This document shows positions 1-10,900 of a stretch of 64,000 bases of DNA, piece after piece; position 1 is the stretch's first letter; every line of letters begins with the position of its first letter. Under the pieces are notes generated by a model that was not told the origin of the DNA, did not search any database, and saw only the letters and a program-made list of their open reading frames with translations. The position numbers and the translations under genes are program-made. The stretch is from Mycteria americana (lineage: Eukaryota; Chordata; Aves; Ciconiiformes; Ciconiidae), in the NCBI RefSeq assembly GCF_035582795.1, contig NC_134367.1:82443062-82507061 (forward strand), in the 5' to 3' direction.

Positions 1-153
1 AAAGGGATTTAGATATTAGCAGTTTATAAAAAGTATCTGCTGCCTTGATGCTCAGCTTGTCTCCGTTGAGCTGAGCAGGTGTGTTGGCAGTTGCATTTGC
101 TCCCTCTGGATTCCTTATAACCTTCTGACTTTTCTTACCATTTCTCGTTTAAG
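1..153 (+). other. PGBD5: PGBD5 intron, 3' end
   Basis: This is the tail of the intron before the first visible PGBD5 exon. It ends in a pyrimidine-rich stretch (about 128-150) followed by AAG, with the AG acceptor at 152-153. No coding sequence is seen in it. The upstream PGBD5 exons lie outside the window. Confidence 0.8.
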
Positions 154-334
154 ATTTATGTCCATCTCAAAGAAGGGAGTGGTGCTGATGGGCTGGATGC
201 TTTGAAGAACAAACCACAGCTTCACAGTATGGTGGCCAAAAGCCTTTGTCAGAACGCCTCTGGGAAGAACTATATCATCTTCACTGGCCCGAGCATTACC
301 AGCCTGAATCTCTTTGAAGAATTTGAGAAGCAAG
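154..334 (+). CDS. PGBD5: PGBD5 coding exon (fourth from last): piggyBac transposase-derived 5, partial
   Basis: PGBD5 is a domesticated piggyBac-family transposase conserved across vertebrates and expressed mainly in brain. This exon gives 60 codons plus one base (phase 1 at its end) with no stop. It begins I-Y-V-H-L-K-E-G and contains [15 protein letters not shown] and [20 protein letters not shown], which I recognise as closely matching human PGBD5. The segment belongs to the RNase H-like DDE_Tnp_1_7 core, between the second and third catalytic Asp positions. The acceptor is AAG before 154 after a pyrimidine tract, and the donor is AAG|GTGTGT at 335. An alternative donor two bases later (GGT|GTGTAT) would also stay in frame if paired with a shifted acceptor in the next exon. 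Identity is very secure and the exact 3' edge slightly less so. Confidence 0.95.
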
Positions 335-2548
335 GTGTGTATCAGATCACTCGCTGGGTTTTAATGATGACAGACCTAGGGGCCCTCCTGCCACTGAATT
401 AAAAAACTCCCAAAAGGCTTCACTGAGATTTCAGTTCCTTATATAAATAAGTTGGTCACCTCTAAGATCTCATTCATGAAAAGGTACTATGCAGAGGACT
501 TTCTAAGTTCCTCTTTAAATCTTCCTAAAGTTCAAAATGAGGATGTAAAAATATTTTTAATAAGCATATTTAAAGCCCTTGCTGTTGTTCTTCACCTTAG
601 AAATGTGAGACCTAATCTCCTATATGGCCTGGGGAACTTTCCAAGGGATTTCCTAGCTGCCTGTGATTTTTCTGTTCCCATTGTGAAAGACTAGGGATGG
701 GATAAATCCTTAAAGGTGTGCCTTAGAAGTCCTTGCTGGTTTAGTATCTGTTAAAGATGTGACTTCTCTAGATGACATTTTATGCCATTGCAGAAGCCCT
801 AGCATGGTTTGCTTTTTTGCTGGTATAAACATGCTTTGGTAGGGCAGTTTTTGGTTCTGAAAGCTTAATAAACTCTACACTGGCAAAAGCACACTTGCCA
901 GCAGAATGTCCATCAATATGGCAGCATGACTCTCCCAGTCAGTTTCTTGCTAGCGCAGAGAGTAATTTCAAGACATCCTCTCTGTCAAATGCCCCCTCAC
1001 CTTGGGTATGGAAAAGCCATGTTACTTTGCTTCCAGAAAAGCTGAGAACTTGTGACTCCCCTTAAATTACAGGCTCCAGCAGTCTTGACAGTCGTTTATA
1101 AGTCATCTCAATGTAACTTTCCACTTGTTCTTCAGTCAGCATGGCCTTTCAGAGTCATTATGGCATGTACAATAGATCCTTAGTAGCAGTAAGACTGGAG
1201 GTTGCCATTATGAATCGTGTAGGAGGAGGCTACAGGGCCGTTTCCCTTTTCAACACATCACTGATGATAGAGTTTTGCTTTTGGCATGTTTTCCATTGCA
1301 GGAGATTAAACCCACCTGGGGCGTTATATTAATGAAACGTGGCCCAAAGCAGGGGGAAAGGCTGGAAATTGAGACAATATCTTGATTCTCATTTAAAATG
1401 AGAACACCAGTGAGCTGCACCAGTGCTGTAGTTGAGCACTTCAGACTGCGCTGGCACTGAGGGCTGTCTCTGTTGAGCTCCATGCAGGACCTAGCTCCTA
1501 CATTATTTTAGGTAAGCTGGAAGCTCACAGAGTACAGTGGAATACTGCCATATTCTCACAAAAGAGTCATGGTTTCCCAAATGCTGCAAACAGCCAAATG
1601 GGAAAGAAGGCGAGCATATTTATAGTGCACTGGAGTTTTTCCTCTGGGCAGAGACTGTTCTTTAGTAAATGACTCTTTTCACAGCTGGTTACAAGCATTA
1701 CATTTTTAAGACTACCAAAGCAATAATGCAAAATGTGGGTTCAAAAAACTGTAGAGGATAACCCACATACTCCTAGTACCTGAGGTGTGTCAGGTTTAAA
1801 TGTAAAGACTGACAGACAAAAATTTCACTGCTGAGTCGCACCCTTTATGCTCAGCTGGGGAAGGATAAAGACAATATGGCATCACGCAGTTAGTCCGTAA
1901 CCCTAGTGAAAAAGATGCATGGCTGCTAAACCAGCTGAGTGTTTATTACTTTCAGGTAATTCAAATTGTTCACAGGGGTGAATTATTCATGGTCTTTACA
2001 CTGAACAGATCATTCAAATTAACAGTTTCTAGCAGGTAGCAAATTCAGTAATGTCTTCTTAAAGCATGTAATTTTGCCTTACTATCTGATCAAATATGCT
2101 AATGCTATACTGAGATTTCAGTTTGGTTCATGATCTGTTATATGGCTTCATGAGACTTTTTATATTTGACAGCTGCTTCCAAAATTAAATTTCAGATCTG
2201 GTACATGCTACCACCTTCCTAGGGGCGAAGCTATGGGGTGAGTGGGGGGCAGACACTAAGGTAGCATGTTTATTGGCTTTGCAAAATAGCATGGCACTCC
2301 TATATAAAGAAGATCATGGGGAGAATGTTTTTCTTTTTAATAAGGACATGGGATTGTCTGCATTTGCCATGAGTTACTAGGGGCTAGCTCAGAGCTTTTG
2401 CAGGGGGATGTTGAACTGGAAGGACTCTGAGACACTGGGAGAGGTGAGATGCTAGAGATGTCAAGCAGTGGTGAAGCCAGTAAGAGCCCTAGAGGAGATG
2501 GTGTTTACTGACTCTACTGCAAAGCAGCTAATGTATTGCCAGCACCTG

Positions 2549-2650
2549 CTGGGATCCTACTGCATTGGCAGTACGTTTAGGGAGAGACAGGCAGAGAAGC
2601 TGGGATCCTACTGCATTGGCAGTATGTTTAGGGAGAGGCAGGCAGAGAAG
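2549..2650. repeat. 51-bp tandem duplication
   Basis: Two adjacent 51-base copies (2549-2599 and 2600-2650) both start CTGGGATCCTACTGC and end GGCAGAGAAG. They differ at two positions by eye. The unit length is a multiple of three, so an overlapping chance ORF stays open through both copies. This looks like a recent local duplication inside a PGBD5 intron. Confidence 0.9.
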
Positions 2651-3324
2651 CCTGGGCTCAGCAGAGCTACTCTCCTAATATATCACACAGTCACCCTCAG
2701 CAATGGTCTTAATGCTTTTTTGGTATGTGGCTTAGCCAGCTAAATCTGAACAGGGCCACACCATGACCAAGAAGTGTCATGAGAGCCTGTTGAAGAGCAT
2801 CTATGCTCAGGTGCTCATGACAGTTCAAGACCCATTCTTAAATGGATGAATTGACTTTTCTTGTTCAAGAAAATTTCATTTCTGGGCTGGAGCAGGATCA
2901 GCAGTAGAAAGATCCCATTGAAAACTGAAAACAAAAAGAAATTGGTATTGATCTTAACTGCTTTATGTTGTTTGGGATTTTTTTGTGACTATCAATAGAG
3001 AAATAGGGGGAGATTTAAATAAGCTAATGCTTAGAAACTAAATTTTTTGGGGAACCTAAACTGACATTTAAGGGAACTAAAGGAAATTCTGGAAAATCTA
3101 GAAAGATGCACCCACTAAAAATGTATTAGTTCCTCTCAAAATTCTTGATGAGAAGGACTGGGGGTCTTGGAAGCCAGTGAGTTGAACATGAGTCAGCAGC
3201 ATGCCTTGGCAGCAAAGATGGTCAACACTATCCTGGGCTGCGTTAACATGAATGTAGCCTTACCCCTGTAGATCAAGGGAGGTGGTTATTGCCTCCTACT
3301 CAGTACAGTTTTGGAAAACACCCC

Positions 3325-3810
3325 CACAATATGGGAAAGGCATTGATAAACTGGAGTAAGTTCAGCAGAAGGCCACCAACCTGACCAGGGGCTGAACCAA
3401 CACGCTCCACTATGGGGAGGGAACTGCGCTTGTTCAGCCTGAGAAGAGAAGGCTTTGGGGGGGACCCAACATCAGCCTTACGCTGCCATGAGGAGGTTAT
3501 CAAGAGAATGGAGCTGGCTCTTCACGGTGGTGCATCATGAAAGGACAAAAAACAACAGACATAAACTGAAACAAATGAAGAAGGTCAGACTAGGTGTAAG
3601 AGTTTTCCTGAGGACAGTGGAGCAGGATGCCCAGACAGGTTGTGCAGCCTGTGTCCTTGGAGGTTTCAAGCCCAGACAAGACAAAGCCCTGAGCAGCACT
3701 GTCTGACCTCACAGCTGACCCTACTCGGAGCAGGAGATGGGACTAGAGACCTCCCGAGTTGCCTTCCGACCTGAATTATCCTTTAATCCATAGGATCCTG
3801 TGATCCTGTG
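3325..3810 (+). mobile_element. CR1 LINE 3' fragment, old copy
   Basis: The sequence matches the 3' part of an avian CR1 retrotransposon on the + strand. It has a 'GGCTCTTCACGGTGGTGCAT' type block near 3518, 'GTTGTGCAGCCTGTGTCCTT' near 3639, and a terminal repeat of the form GATCCTGTG at 3794-3810, the degenerate 8-mer tail typical of CR1. Reading frames are broken by indels, so it is a dead 5'-truncated copy. The left edge is approximate. It is more diverged than the CR1 copies at 28.8 and 62.6 kb and is probably from an older subfamily. Confidence 0.85.
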
Positions 3811-5408
3811 AAGACTTTTGTGGAACCTTAACTATCGTTTGCTTTTCCTAACCCACACATGCATTACTGCAAAAACTGCAGTGTTCTTTATTGAAAGCCT
3901 GCTGTGTAGCACATTCACTGTACCACAGTAGAGAATGTGCACCTAGTAATATAAAGGGATATCGGTGAACATAATTCTAAGATCTTTGAAGATACCAAGA
4001 GCTGAGAAGACTTCAGAAAATAAGACAGGGCACTTTGATCTTTTTCAAAATGAAAAACCTGAATAGACCTCTTTTTATTTTTCAGGGGACATACAAAGCA
4101 TTTCTGTCTCTGGCCTCTGCATAGAACTGGAAACCTGCACTGAAATGCCCCAAATTCTCTGTTCTGCAAGCAGACAGCTGTCATTATTTGCTGTGACATT
4201 CATTCATAGTGCACATCCCTTTTTGCCCCTCTAAGCATGTGTTGTCCCTTGCAGAGGACAGCACCTCCTAAAGCCCTGTGTCCCATGCTTCCCTTAAACA
4301 TATGATCCCCAAAACTCCCTTTTGCACTTTCTGAACAAGCAGGAGCAGCTGGCTCTGTCCTGCAGAGTGGCTGGGGTTGGCAAAGCTGCAGGCGTTGCCA
4401 GCCTGGGCAACCATGGCACTCCCACAAGCTTTGCAGGATCCTGCAACTCCAGCACATGGACTAAAGCAAGCTCTCATCTCCTCCACAACAGGCCCCCCAG
4501 TTGCCCTAGCTCTGAGTTGACCCAGCATTGCATGCAGGATAAATGATTGCAGAATGTGTATTTTTACCTGAACTAGCTCGAGCCTGGCTGTCTTTGCAAA
4601 TAGTACTAATGAAGATATGGCGAAACAGGCTTCAGCACAAGCTCTCCGGCACCTGGAGACCCTGGGAATGAATCTTGGGTGACAACACCACATTTCCTCA
4701 TCTTTGCTAAGCTAGCTTAGGTGCATGCATTTATATTTCAGTTACAGTTTAAGACGACCAGAGGAGGACAACTTGTCTCCATTGACTCCAGTGTATGGGG
4801 CAAACACTTGTTGTGATTCTGATTTAATTACACACAAAAACTTCATTGAGCCAGATGGGCATAATTTTTATTGCTTCTATTGCTATAGAAACAGGGTGGT
4901 TTTAAAAAACTCTACAGATTAAGGGTGTCATCCGTGATGAGAGATGCTAGTAAATTTGCAGAAGTGTTGCACTTTTCTAGGCTATACAGCAGGAAGGTTA
5001 CATAGTGTGTTCCTGAGAGAGGAAATGGTTGCCATTATTCTGTATGAGGAGTGAAACATCTGCTGGAAGCTTTCTCCAGGCTTATTGCCTGAGCTAAAGG
5101 AAAGGCTACAATTAATTATTATGGGATCTCAAAGATGGCTGTTGCTATTTTGAAGCTCTAGAACAATAATGTAGTTATTAGCTTGGTTTTACACCATTGC
5201 AGTCTCCCGGAGAGAGTAAGTATCACCCTTCAGTGAGTCATAAACTTTAGGCAGCTAAGGAAATTCTTCTCAGACTTGCTTTTTATCAGAGCAGGAAGAT
5301 CTTAATATTGGCTAGAAGAAAGCTTTCTAAAAGTTTGCTATGTTAATGCCAAAGTTTGCAGGTACATAGCCTACGCTGTTTGTGTACCTCTTAGCAAGAC
5401 AAGAAATT

Positions 5409-5428
5409 AAAAAAAAAAAAAAAAAAAA
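5409..5428 (+). repeat. Poly(A) run, 20 bases
   Basis: An uninterrupted run of A. There is no clear retroelement body immediately upstream, so it may be a simple homopolymer rather than a retroposon tail. Confidence 0.9.
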
Positions 5429-6789
5429 GCCTTCCACTGGAGGTGCAGTTCCTCCTATATTTATTGTAAGCCTGTTGCCATCCTGCTTTTCTTGTCTTTT
5501 GTGGAAGGAACTTACAGATTTCCAGGGACTGATTCATTCATTAGAAATAACCTATGGAGTGCACATTTTCTCCATCAAAATGAAATTGCCCTTTTGCTGT
5601 GTTGGTTGACCTTCTTCTAATATGAGTGTCTTAAATTTCTGATGGAAGAGCCTTAGCTCCTTGTAGACCTGCCCACAGCAACTGGACCAAGTAATGAGTA
5701 TTACCAATTATTATATTGATATTCCTGTAGTATCTGTGAGCTGTTGAGGGGCTGCTCAGCATGCCAGGCACTATGTGAACCAAGGACAAAGGTTGCACTT
5801 GCACTCAAGAGCTTAGGTCATTCCAGAAAGATAGAGGCAGAAGAGCCACATAAATCGAAACCCAAGAACAGAGGTAACATGCTCAGGGGAAGCTGGCTGT
5901 AGTCTGACTTAGCGTTTCCCCTGTAAGGATATCTAGTTACCCAGCGTGCAGAATTCAGCACGATAAAAAATTTGATGAAGCAGACTTAGCTGACAGATGA
6001 GCTTTAAACTACCACAAGCCTCAGCTGCCATAGGAAAGATGTGCACAGATGTCACCTGCTTCCATGCCCATCAGTTTTTTTTCCACTTGGGTGGGTTAAT
6101 GCAAAACCAAGGGAGACTGAGGAAATTTCCATCCGAGATGTCCTTGAGTTCAGTTAATTTGATCAAGAAGATCTGCTTCTCTTGGACTAACAGAAACAGG
6201 CCGTTATAATTTCACAGCCTAATGACAAATTCCAGCATTGTCATTATTAATGTTGTTTCCAAATCTTGTTTGTGCCCACCTGGCTGCATTGAGACGTATT
6301 TTGTGGTGTTAGATTTTATTCGTTGCCTCTTTCACATATGAAAGGCAAAGAAGCTGTGAGCAGCAGAATGTGTCACCGGCGGAGCCTCTGATGTCTGTGC
6401 AGAACAAGATCAGTGCTCACTCAACTAGGGCGCTATTCGGTTTATCTCCTTTCCCTAAAATCTGTTTTCATTGAACTTGTATTTCCATCCTCTCCATCTT
6501 TTTGTCACATGCTTTTTTTAAATCAAACAGTGGTTTCAGCGGTTCTTAATTGCTTAAGCAACATTTCCTTAACAAACCAGATGATGCAGGTGCAAGGAGT
6601 AGTGAGCTGAAAATCAAGAACTGGGCAGCACAGTGAAGCAGTAGATGATTAAACCAGAGTTTGTCAGCTATGTGTATTGTGGTTAAAAGCATCATGGGAG
6701 TCATGTAGGATACTTTATTTCAATTAACATCTAAGATGCTATAGCTTTCCCTCCCTCCATGATTTATTCTCTTAGTTAAACGTCAAACA

Positions 6790-7359
6790 TGTCAAACCCC
6801 AGCTGGCAACTAAGCACCACCCAGCAGCTTGTTCACTCCCCCTGCCCTGGTGGGATGGGGGAGAGAATCAGAAAAGTAAAAGTGAGAACACTTGTGGGTT
6901 CAGATAAGAACAGTTTAATAATTGAAATAAATATAATAATAATTAAAAATTGTAATGGAAAGGACAATAACAAAAAAGAGAGAGAAATAAAACCTAAGAA
7001 AGACAAGTGATGCAAATGAAAAACAATTGCTCACCACCAACTAACCGATGCCCAGCCTGTCCCTGAGCAGCGGCCCCCCAAGCCAGCTTTCCCCCACTTT
7101 CTATACTGAGCATGATGTTATATGGTATGGAATAGCTCTTTGGCCAGTTTGGGTCAGCTGTCCTGGCTGTGCTCCCTCCCAGCTTCTTGTGCACCTGGCA
7201 GAGCATGGGAAGCTGAAAAGTCCTTGACTTAGTATAAGCATTACTTAGCAACAGCTAAAACATCAGTGTGGTATCAACATTATTCTCATACTAAATCCAA
7301 AACACACTATACCAGCTACTAGGAAGAAAATTAACTCTATCCCAGCCAAAACCAGGACA
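6790..7359 (-). mobile_element. Solo LTR of an avian endogenous retrovirus
   Basis: Read on the - strand, the element starts TGTCCTGGTTTTGGCTGGGA (7359 downward), runs about 570 bp and ends in TTTGACA at 6790, giving the TG...CA ends of a retroviral LTR. From memory it belongs to a family common in bird genomes. A TATA-like stretch lies near 7100-7106, and an ATTAAA-type poly(A) signal lies at 6914-6919, followed by the GTTCTTATC...CTCACTTTTAC block typical of the family. No gag, pol or env sequence flanks it, so it is a solo LTR left by recombination. The 5-bp flanks (AAACA and GACTC) do not match, so no target-site duplication is visible. It lies antisense in a PGBD5 intron. Confidence 0.82.
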
Positions 7360-7761
7360 GACTCTCTTAGATCATAAATTCTGATTTGTTCCATAATGAG
7401 TATCACCACTTTTTTTTTTCTGTCCAATTTTAAACATGTGTGCAGACTATTACACAGATTATAGATGTTATTGTTGGGAAGATACCCTGAATTCTTCTCC
7501 TTGTCATTTCATCATGACTATGCAGGAGGTGTCAATACATTTCATCAAGAGAGCAGGCTTTCTGCATTTGTCTTGGTTTCCATGTCGGACACAAAACTTT
7601 GGTATTACAGGAGAAGGCCAGTTGGCTAACGTACCTGCTGGACTAGAAAGTTGTAGGACAAGCTCTTTATCTAGTCAGGTCATTCAGACTTGCTTCACTG
7701 CTCTTGCTTTCTGAGTCCATGCAGTGGCTTGCTGATAGGCAATGTTTTTGTTCACATGCAG

Positions 7762-7959
7762 AGATTTACTGCTGTGGGTTGCTGAGCGCCAGGAAGAGTG
7801 ACTGCACAGGCCTACCTCCATCCATGCTGAACAACCCTGCAACTCCACAGTCCAGAGGACAGTACAGAATAAGAATGAAGGGAAACATGTCCTTGATCTG
7901 CTGGTACAATAAAGGGCACTTTCGTTTTCTGACCAACGCCTATTCACCGGTTCAACAAG
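7762..7959 (+). CDS. PGBD5: PGBD5 coding exon (third from last)
   Basis: This exon gives two bases, 65 codons and one base. It encodes [20 protein letters not shown], then a Pro/Asn-rich linker, then [20 protein letters not shown] and [14 protein letters not shown]. The W-Y-N-K...F-L-T-N pattern is the piggyBac-type 'W.D.K.V..LST' strand of the RNase H fold as altered in PGBD5. The acceptor is CACATGCAG|AG at 7762 and the donor is AAG|GTAAGC at 7960. Joined to the previous exon in the strong-site reading, the split codon is GAG (Glu). I recall Gly at this place in human, and that residue would follow if both sites moved two bases. A 149-residue ORF on the opposite strand across this exon is a shadow. 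Confidence 0.96.
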
Positions 7960-10900
7960 GTAAGCAATATTCCTACTGCTGAAAAGTCCACATGCTTTAT
8001 GTGACAGGGCAAAGTGCGTCACCGAGGTTGCTAATAAGCCTGAACAAAGAGCTTGATCATAATATCCTAGATAAACAGTAGCAGTAGTGATGACTTCCCT
8101 TTTGTGTCTTCCTACAGCTATTCTTTTTTCCATGACAAAGATTAAAAGCCTACTGCTAACGCACTCTCCTTTGCCTGAGCTGGTGGAGGCAGTATCCCTT
8201 TAGGTATAAAGATTATATCTTTGCTGATGGTCAGAGATGGGAAGAGGGTTGTATAACACTATACTAGCCCCATTTGCAAAGCATCTTGTAGGATTGCTGC
8301 TCCAGAAAAATTAATAAACATCATGATGTACTTAGAACTCTGACCAGTTAATTACAATTAATTTATCTTATCTAGTAAAAACTTAGTCACAAACAAACAT
8401 CTTTTTGCCAGAAGTAAATATGATTAAGGCTTCCTGTTGTATGTTAAATTGATTTTAGCAGTTGATGAAAAGAAACAAAAACAGATAACTTGGCTAGTTC
8501 AAATAATTGGAAAGAGCTTCTTGATACTGAAATCTTTTCCTTTTTGAAAGTATACAGATGGTTTTAAGAAGGTTTGGAAACTTCTGTAAGATGCAATATG
8601 ATTAGCTAACTCTTTGAAATTCATCTTTCAGGGAAAACGTTGCTTCAGTTTCTTTTCATTTTTATTATTCAGATTTATATATAACTGCCTGAGACAAATA
8701 AGAAGAACCTAAACCTTTAAATATAAAGCCACCTTGTGCACTCATATTCTGACTCCTGAGTGACTCTCACATATGTGTACAGGCTACAGAAGCAAAGTTA
8801 AGGCCTTGAATTACTGTATGGTAAGCTGAGAAGTTGACTTAGTGTGTTGTTCAATGCCTTGCCAGAAGGCTTATTACCTTAGCAAAGTGTGGTTGATCCC
8901 AAGAATTCTGCCAGGCACTGCAGCAGAGTGAGGACTTGGTGACTCGGATGGACCAGTGTCTGAGCACAAATGCTGAAAATATGTACGTGAAGGAAGTATG
9001 ACACTTTGGGGACCCTGCTGAAGCCAGTCCCTGGAGCAGTGTTGCTCCCCATGAGGGGCGTTCACCATCAGGATTTGTGCTGTTTCCCCTTGTGCACTTT
9101 GCTGGATTCAGATTGTTCAGCTGCACTAACTGGACAAGAGTTATCACTGTGTGTCACCTGGTTTTTATAGGCTAGCACGGAGCCTTCGGTTATAATTCAT
9201 AAATATTACTAGAAAAATACGCTGTTTGTAAACATCAGTGTTAACTGCCCCATTAAAAGAGGGGGCAAAAGCAGACTCTGCACTGGCAGAAGCCTTTACA
9301 AGCAATACACGGAGGTGTGAGCTGTTGTGCTTGCGATTGACCTTGGGTCTGTTGGCATAGATGGGATTGTAGTTGCATGTGTGAGGTAGTTTAACGTCCA
9401 CTGATTAGGACCTGTGTTTGTGATGGGCAAGACCTGCCCAACACGATGCTCACCAAATGCTGGCTGGGACAGTTGACATAGTTCACGGTGAATCAGAGCA
9501 GAAAACAGAGACTGGCTTTTTAAAGGGTGGTGCTGGGGGGAAGAAAGTCTACAGTGGAGAGCTGGGAACAGATGGAGACTCGGTAGGAAGGCAGGAGACC
9601 AGATTGCCTGCCTCTGATTTGGCATCTCTGAAGTCAGTGCAGCAATGCTAGTTTAAACCAACTTGAAGCTGGACCACCACCATCTCCTCTAAGGCATGTA
9701 AATATAGAGGAGGAAGAGGAGGAATCTATGCTCCTTGAGGCAAGCCTGTAGCACAGACCTGCTGAGCACGCGTGTTAGACAGGAGAGGAGGTAGGGACAA
9801 AGGGGAATAAAACCCCCGCAGCGTAGTTGGACAGAGACTGGCACCAGTGGGATCGCCTGACAATGTATGGTACGTTTGCACTTGGTTGAGCGTAAATGTT
9901 GATGGGGGGTAGAGGAGGCCATGAAGAGAAAACCTTAAAAACAGAAGGCCAGAGATGGTCAAAACAAAACTTAGGATGAGAAAAGAGGTAGATGTAGCTG
10001 CTAATGAGCTATTTATTGCAATTTAAAGGAAAGTGGAGAAGGTAAATCTTGCCTGTACTCGGAGTGCAAATCCCACCCAAGCCAGAAGCAGAGGGCAGTA
10101 CACTTGTCAGAGCTGATCTATGAATACTATTCTTAGATGCAGCAGGTTATTTATTATGGATGTTTTGAACCAATGTGTCATAATACATCATCTCATATGC
10201 TAAAGGATGAGTCTTATTCCTCTAGTCTTGCAAAAATGTCCTGCTTACTCTGCCATCAAGTATAAAGTTTCTGCCTAGAACAAAATTCAGTGGGGTTTTT
10301 AATTTCCCTTAAGCCTTAACTTGAGTTTAATTTTTCCTTGTGCCTGTATTACAGAAGAACTGAGAAGCCAAAAGAGATTGGGACCTCCAGACAGTAAAAA
10401 GTTACCCTATTCTAAAGCAGGTGATGTATGTGCTGGCCCAAACCTACCCATCCGTGGGACAAGGCCGCATTTTTGTTTTTCCACTCTAGATCTGGTGCCC
10501 ACTTTCCCAGCATCTCCATTAATATGTTCTGGAAAGAACTACAATCTTTTCTATTTTTCATATGAAGCAGGATGGAGCAGGTAGCAACCTCACTTGCTGC
10601 ACAGCAGGATGACCAGAATGACATCTTTAGCAAAAACTTATTGAACCCAAGATCTTTTTAAGAAGTACCTTCTTTCTGAGAAGAGCTTTCACAGCTACTC
10701 TTCACCAACCAGCTCTACTTAAAAGCTAAGCAGACAGTAACTAAGGATAGGAAACAAAGCTTGGGCCACATATACAAGGACTAAAGAGCTGCAAATGACG
10801 TGTTGGCATCTCACAAGTGACTTGTGAGAAGGTGGGAGATGTTGTGGAGGCATGACAATTGTATGAAGCAGTTGTATAAGTCCCTGTGTGGTTCTTAGCC

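Larger units (their letters stand above)
335..7761 (+). other. PGBD5: PGBD5 intron (about 7.4 kb)
   Basis: This is non-coding intron between two PGBD5 exons. It holds a 51-bp tandem duplication (2549-2650), an old CR1 fragment (about 3325-3810), a 20-base poly(A) run (5409-5428) and a solo LTR on the opposite strand (6790-7359). Short ORFs here show no family resemblance and are treated as chance. The stretches 335-2500, 3811-5400 and 5430-6789 hold nothing I can identify. Confidence 0.85.

Noticed and set aside
4268..4693. Open reading frame of 141 codons on the - strand
   Set aside because: It lies in a PGBD5 intron, is rich in Cys/Ala/Ser without a pattern, and has overlapping ORFs in other frames.
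7684..8133. Open reading frame of 149 codons on the - strand
   Set aside because: It is the shadow of the PGBD5 exon at 7762-7959 on the opposite strand.
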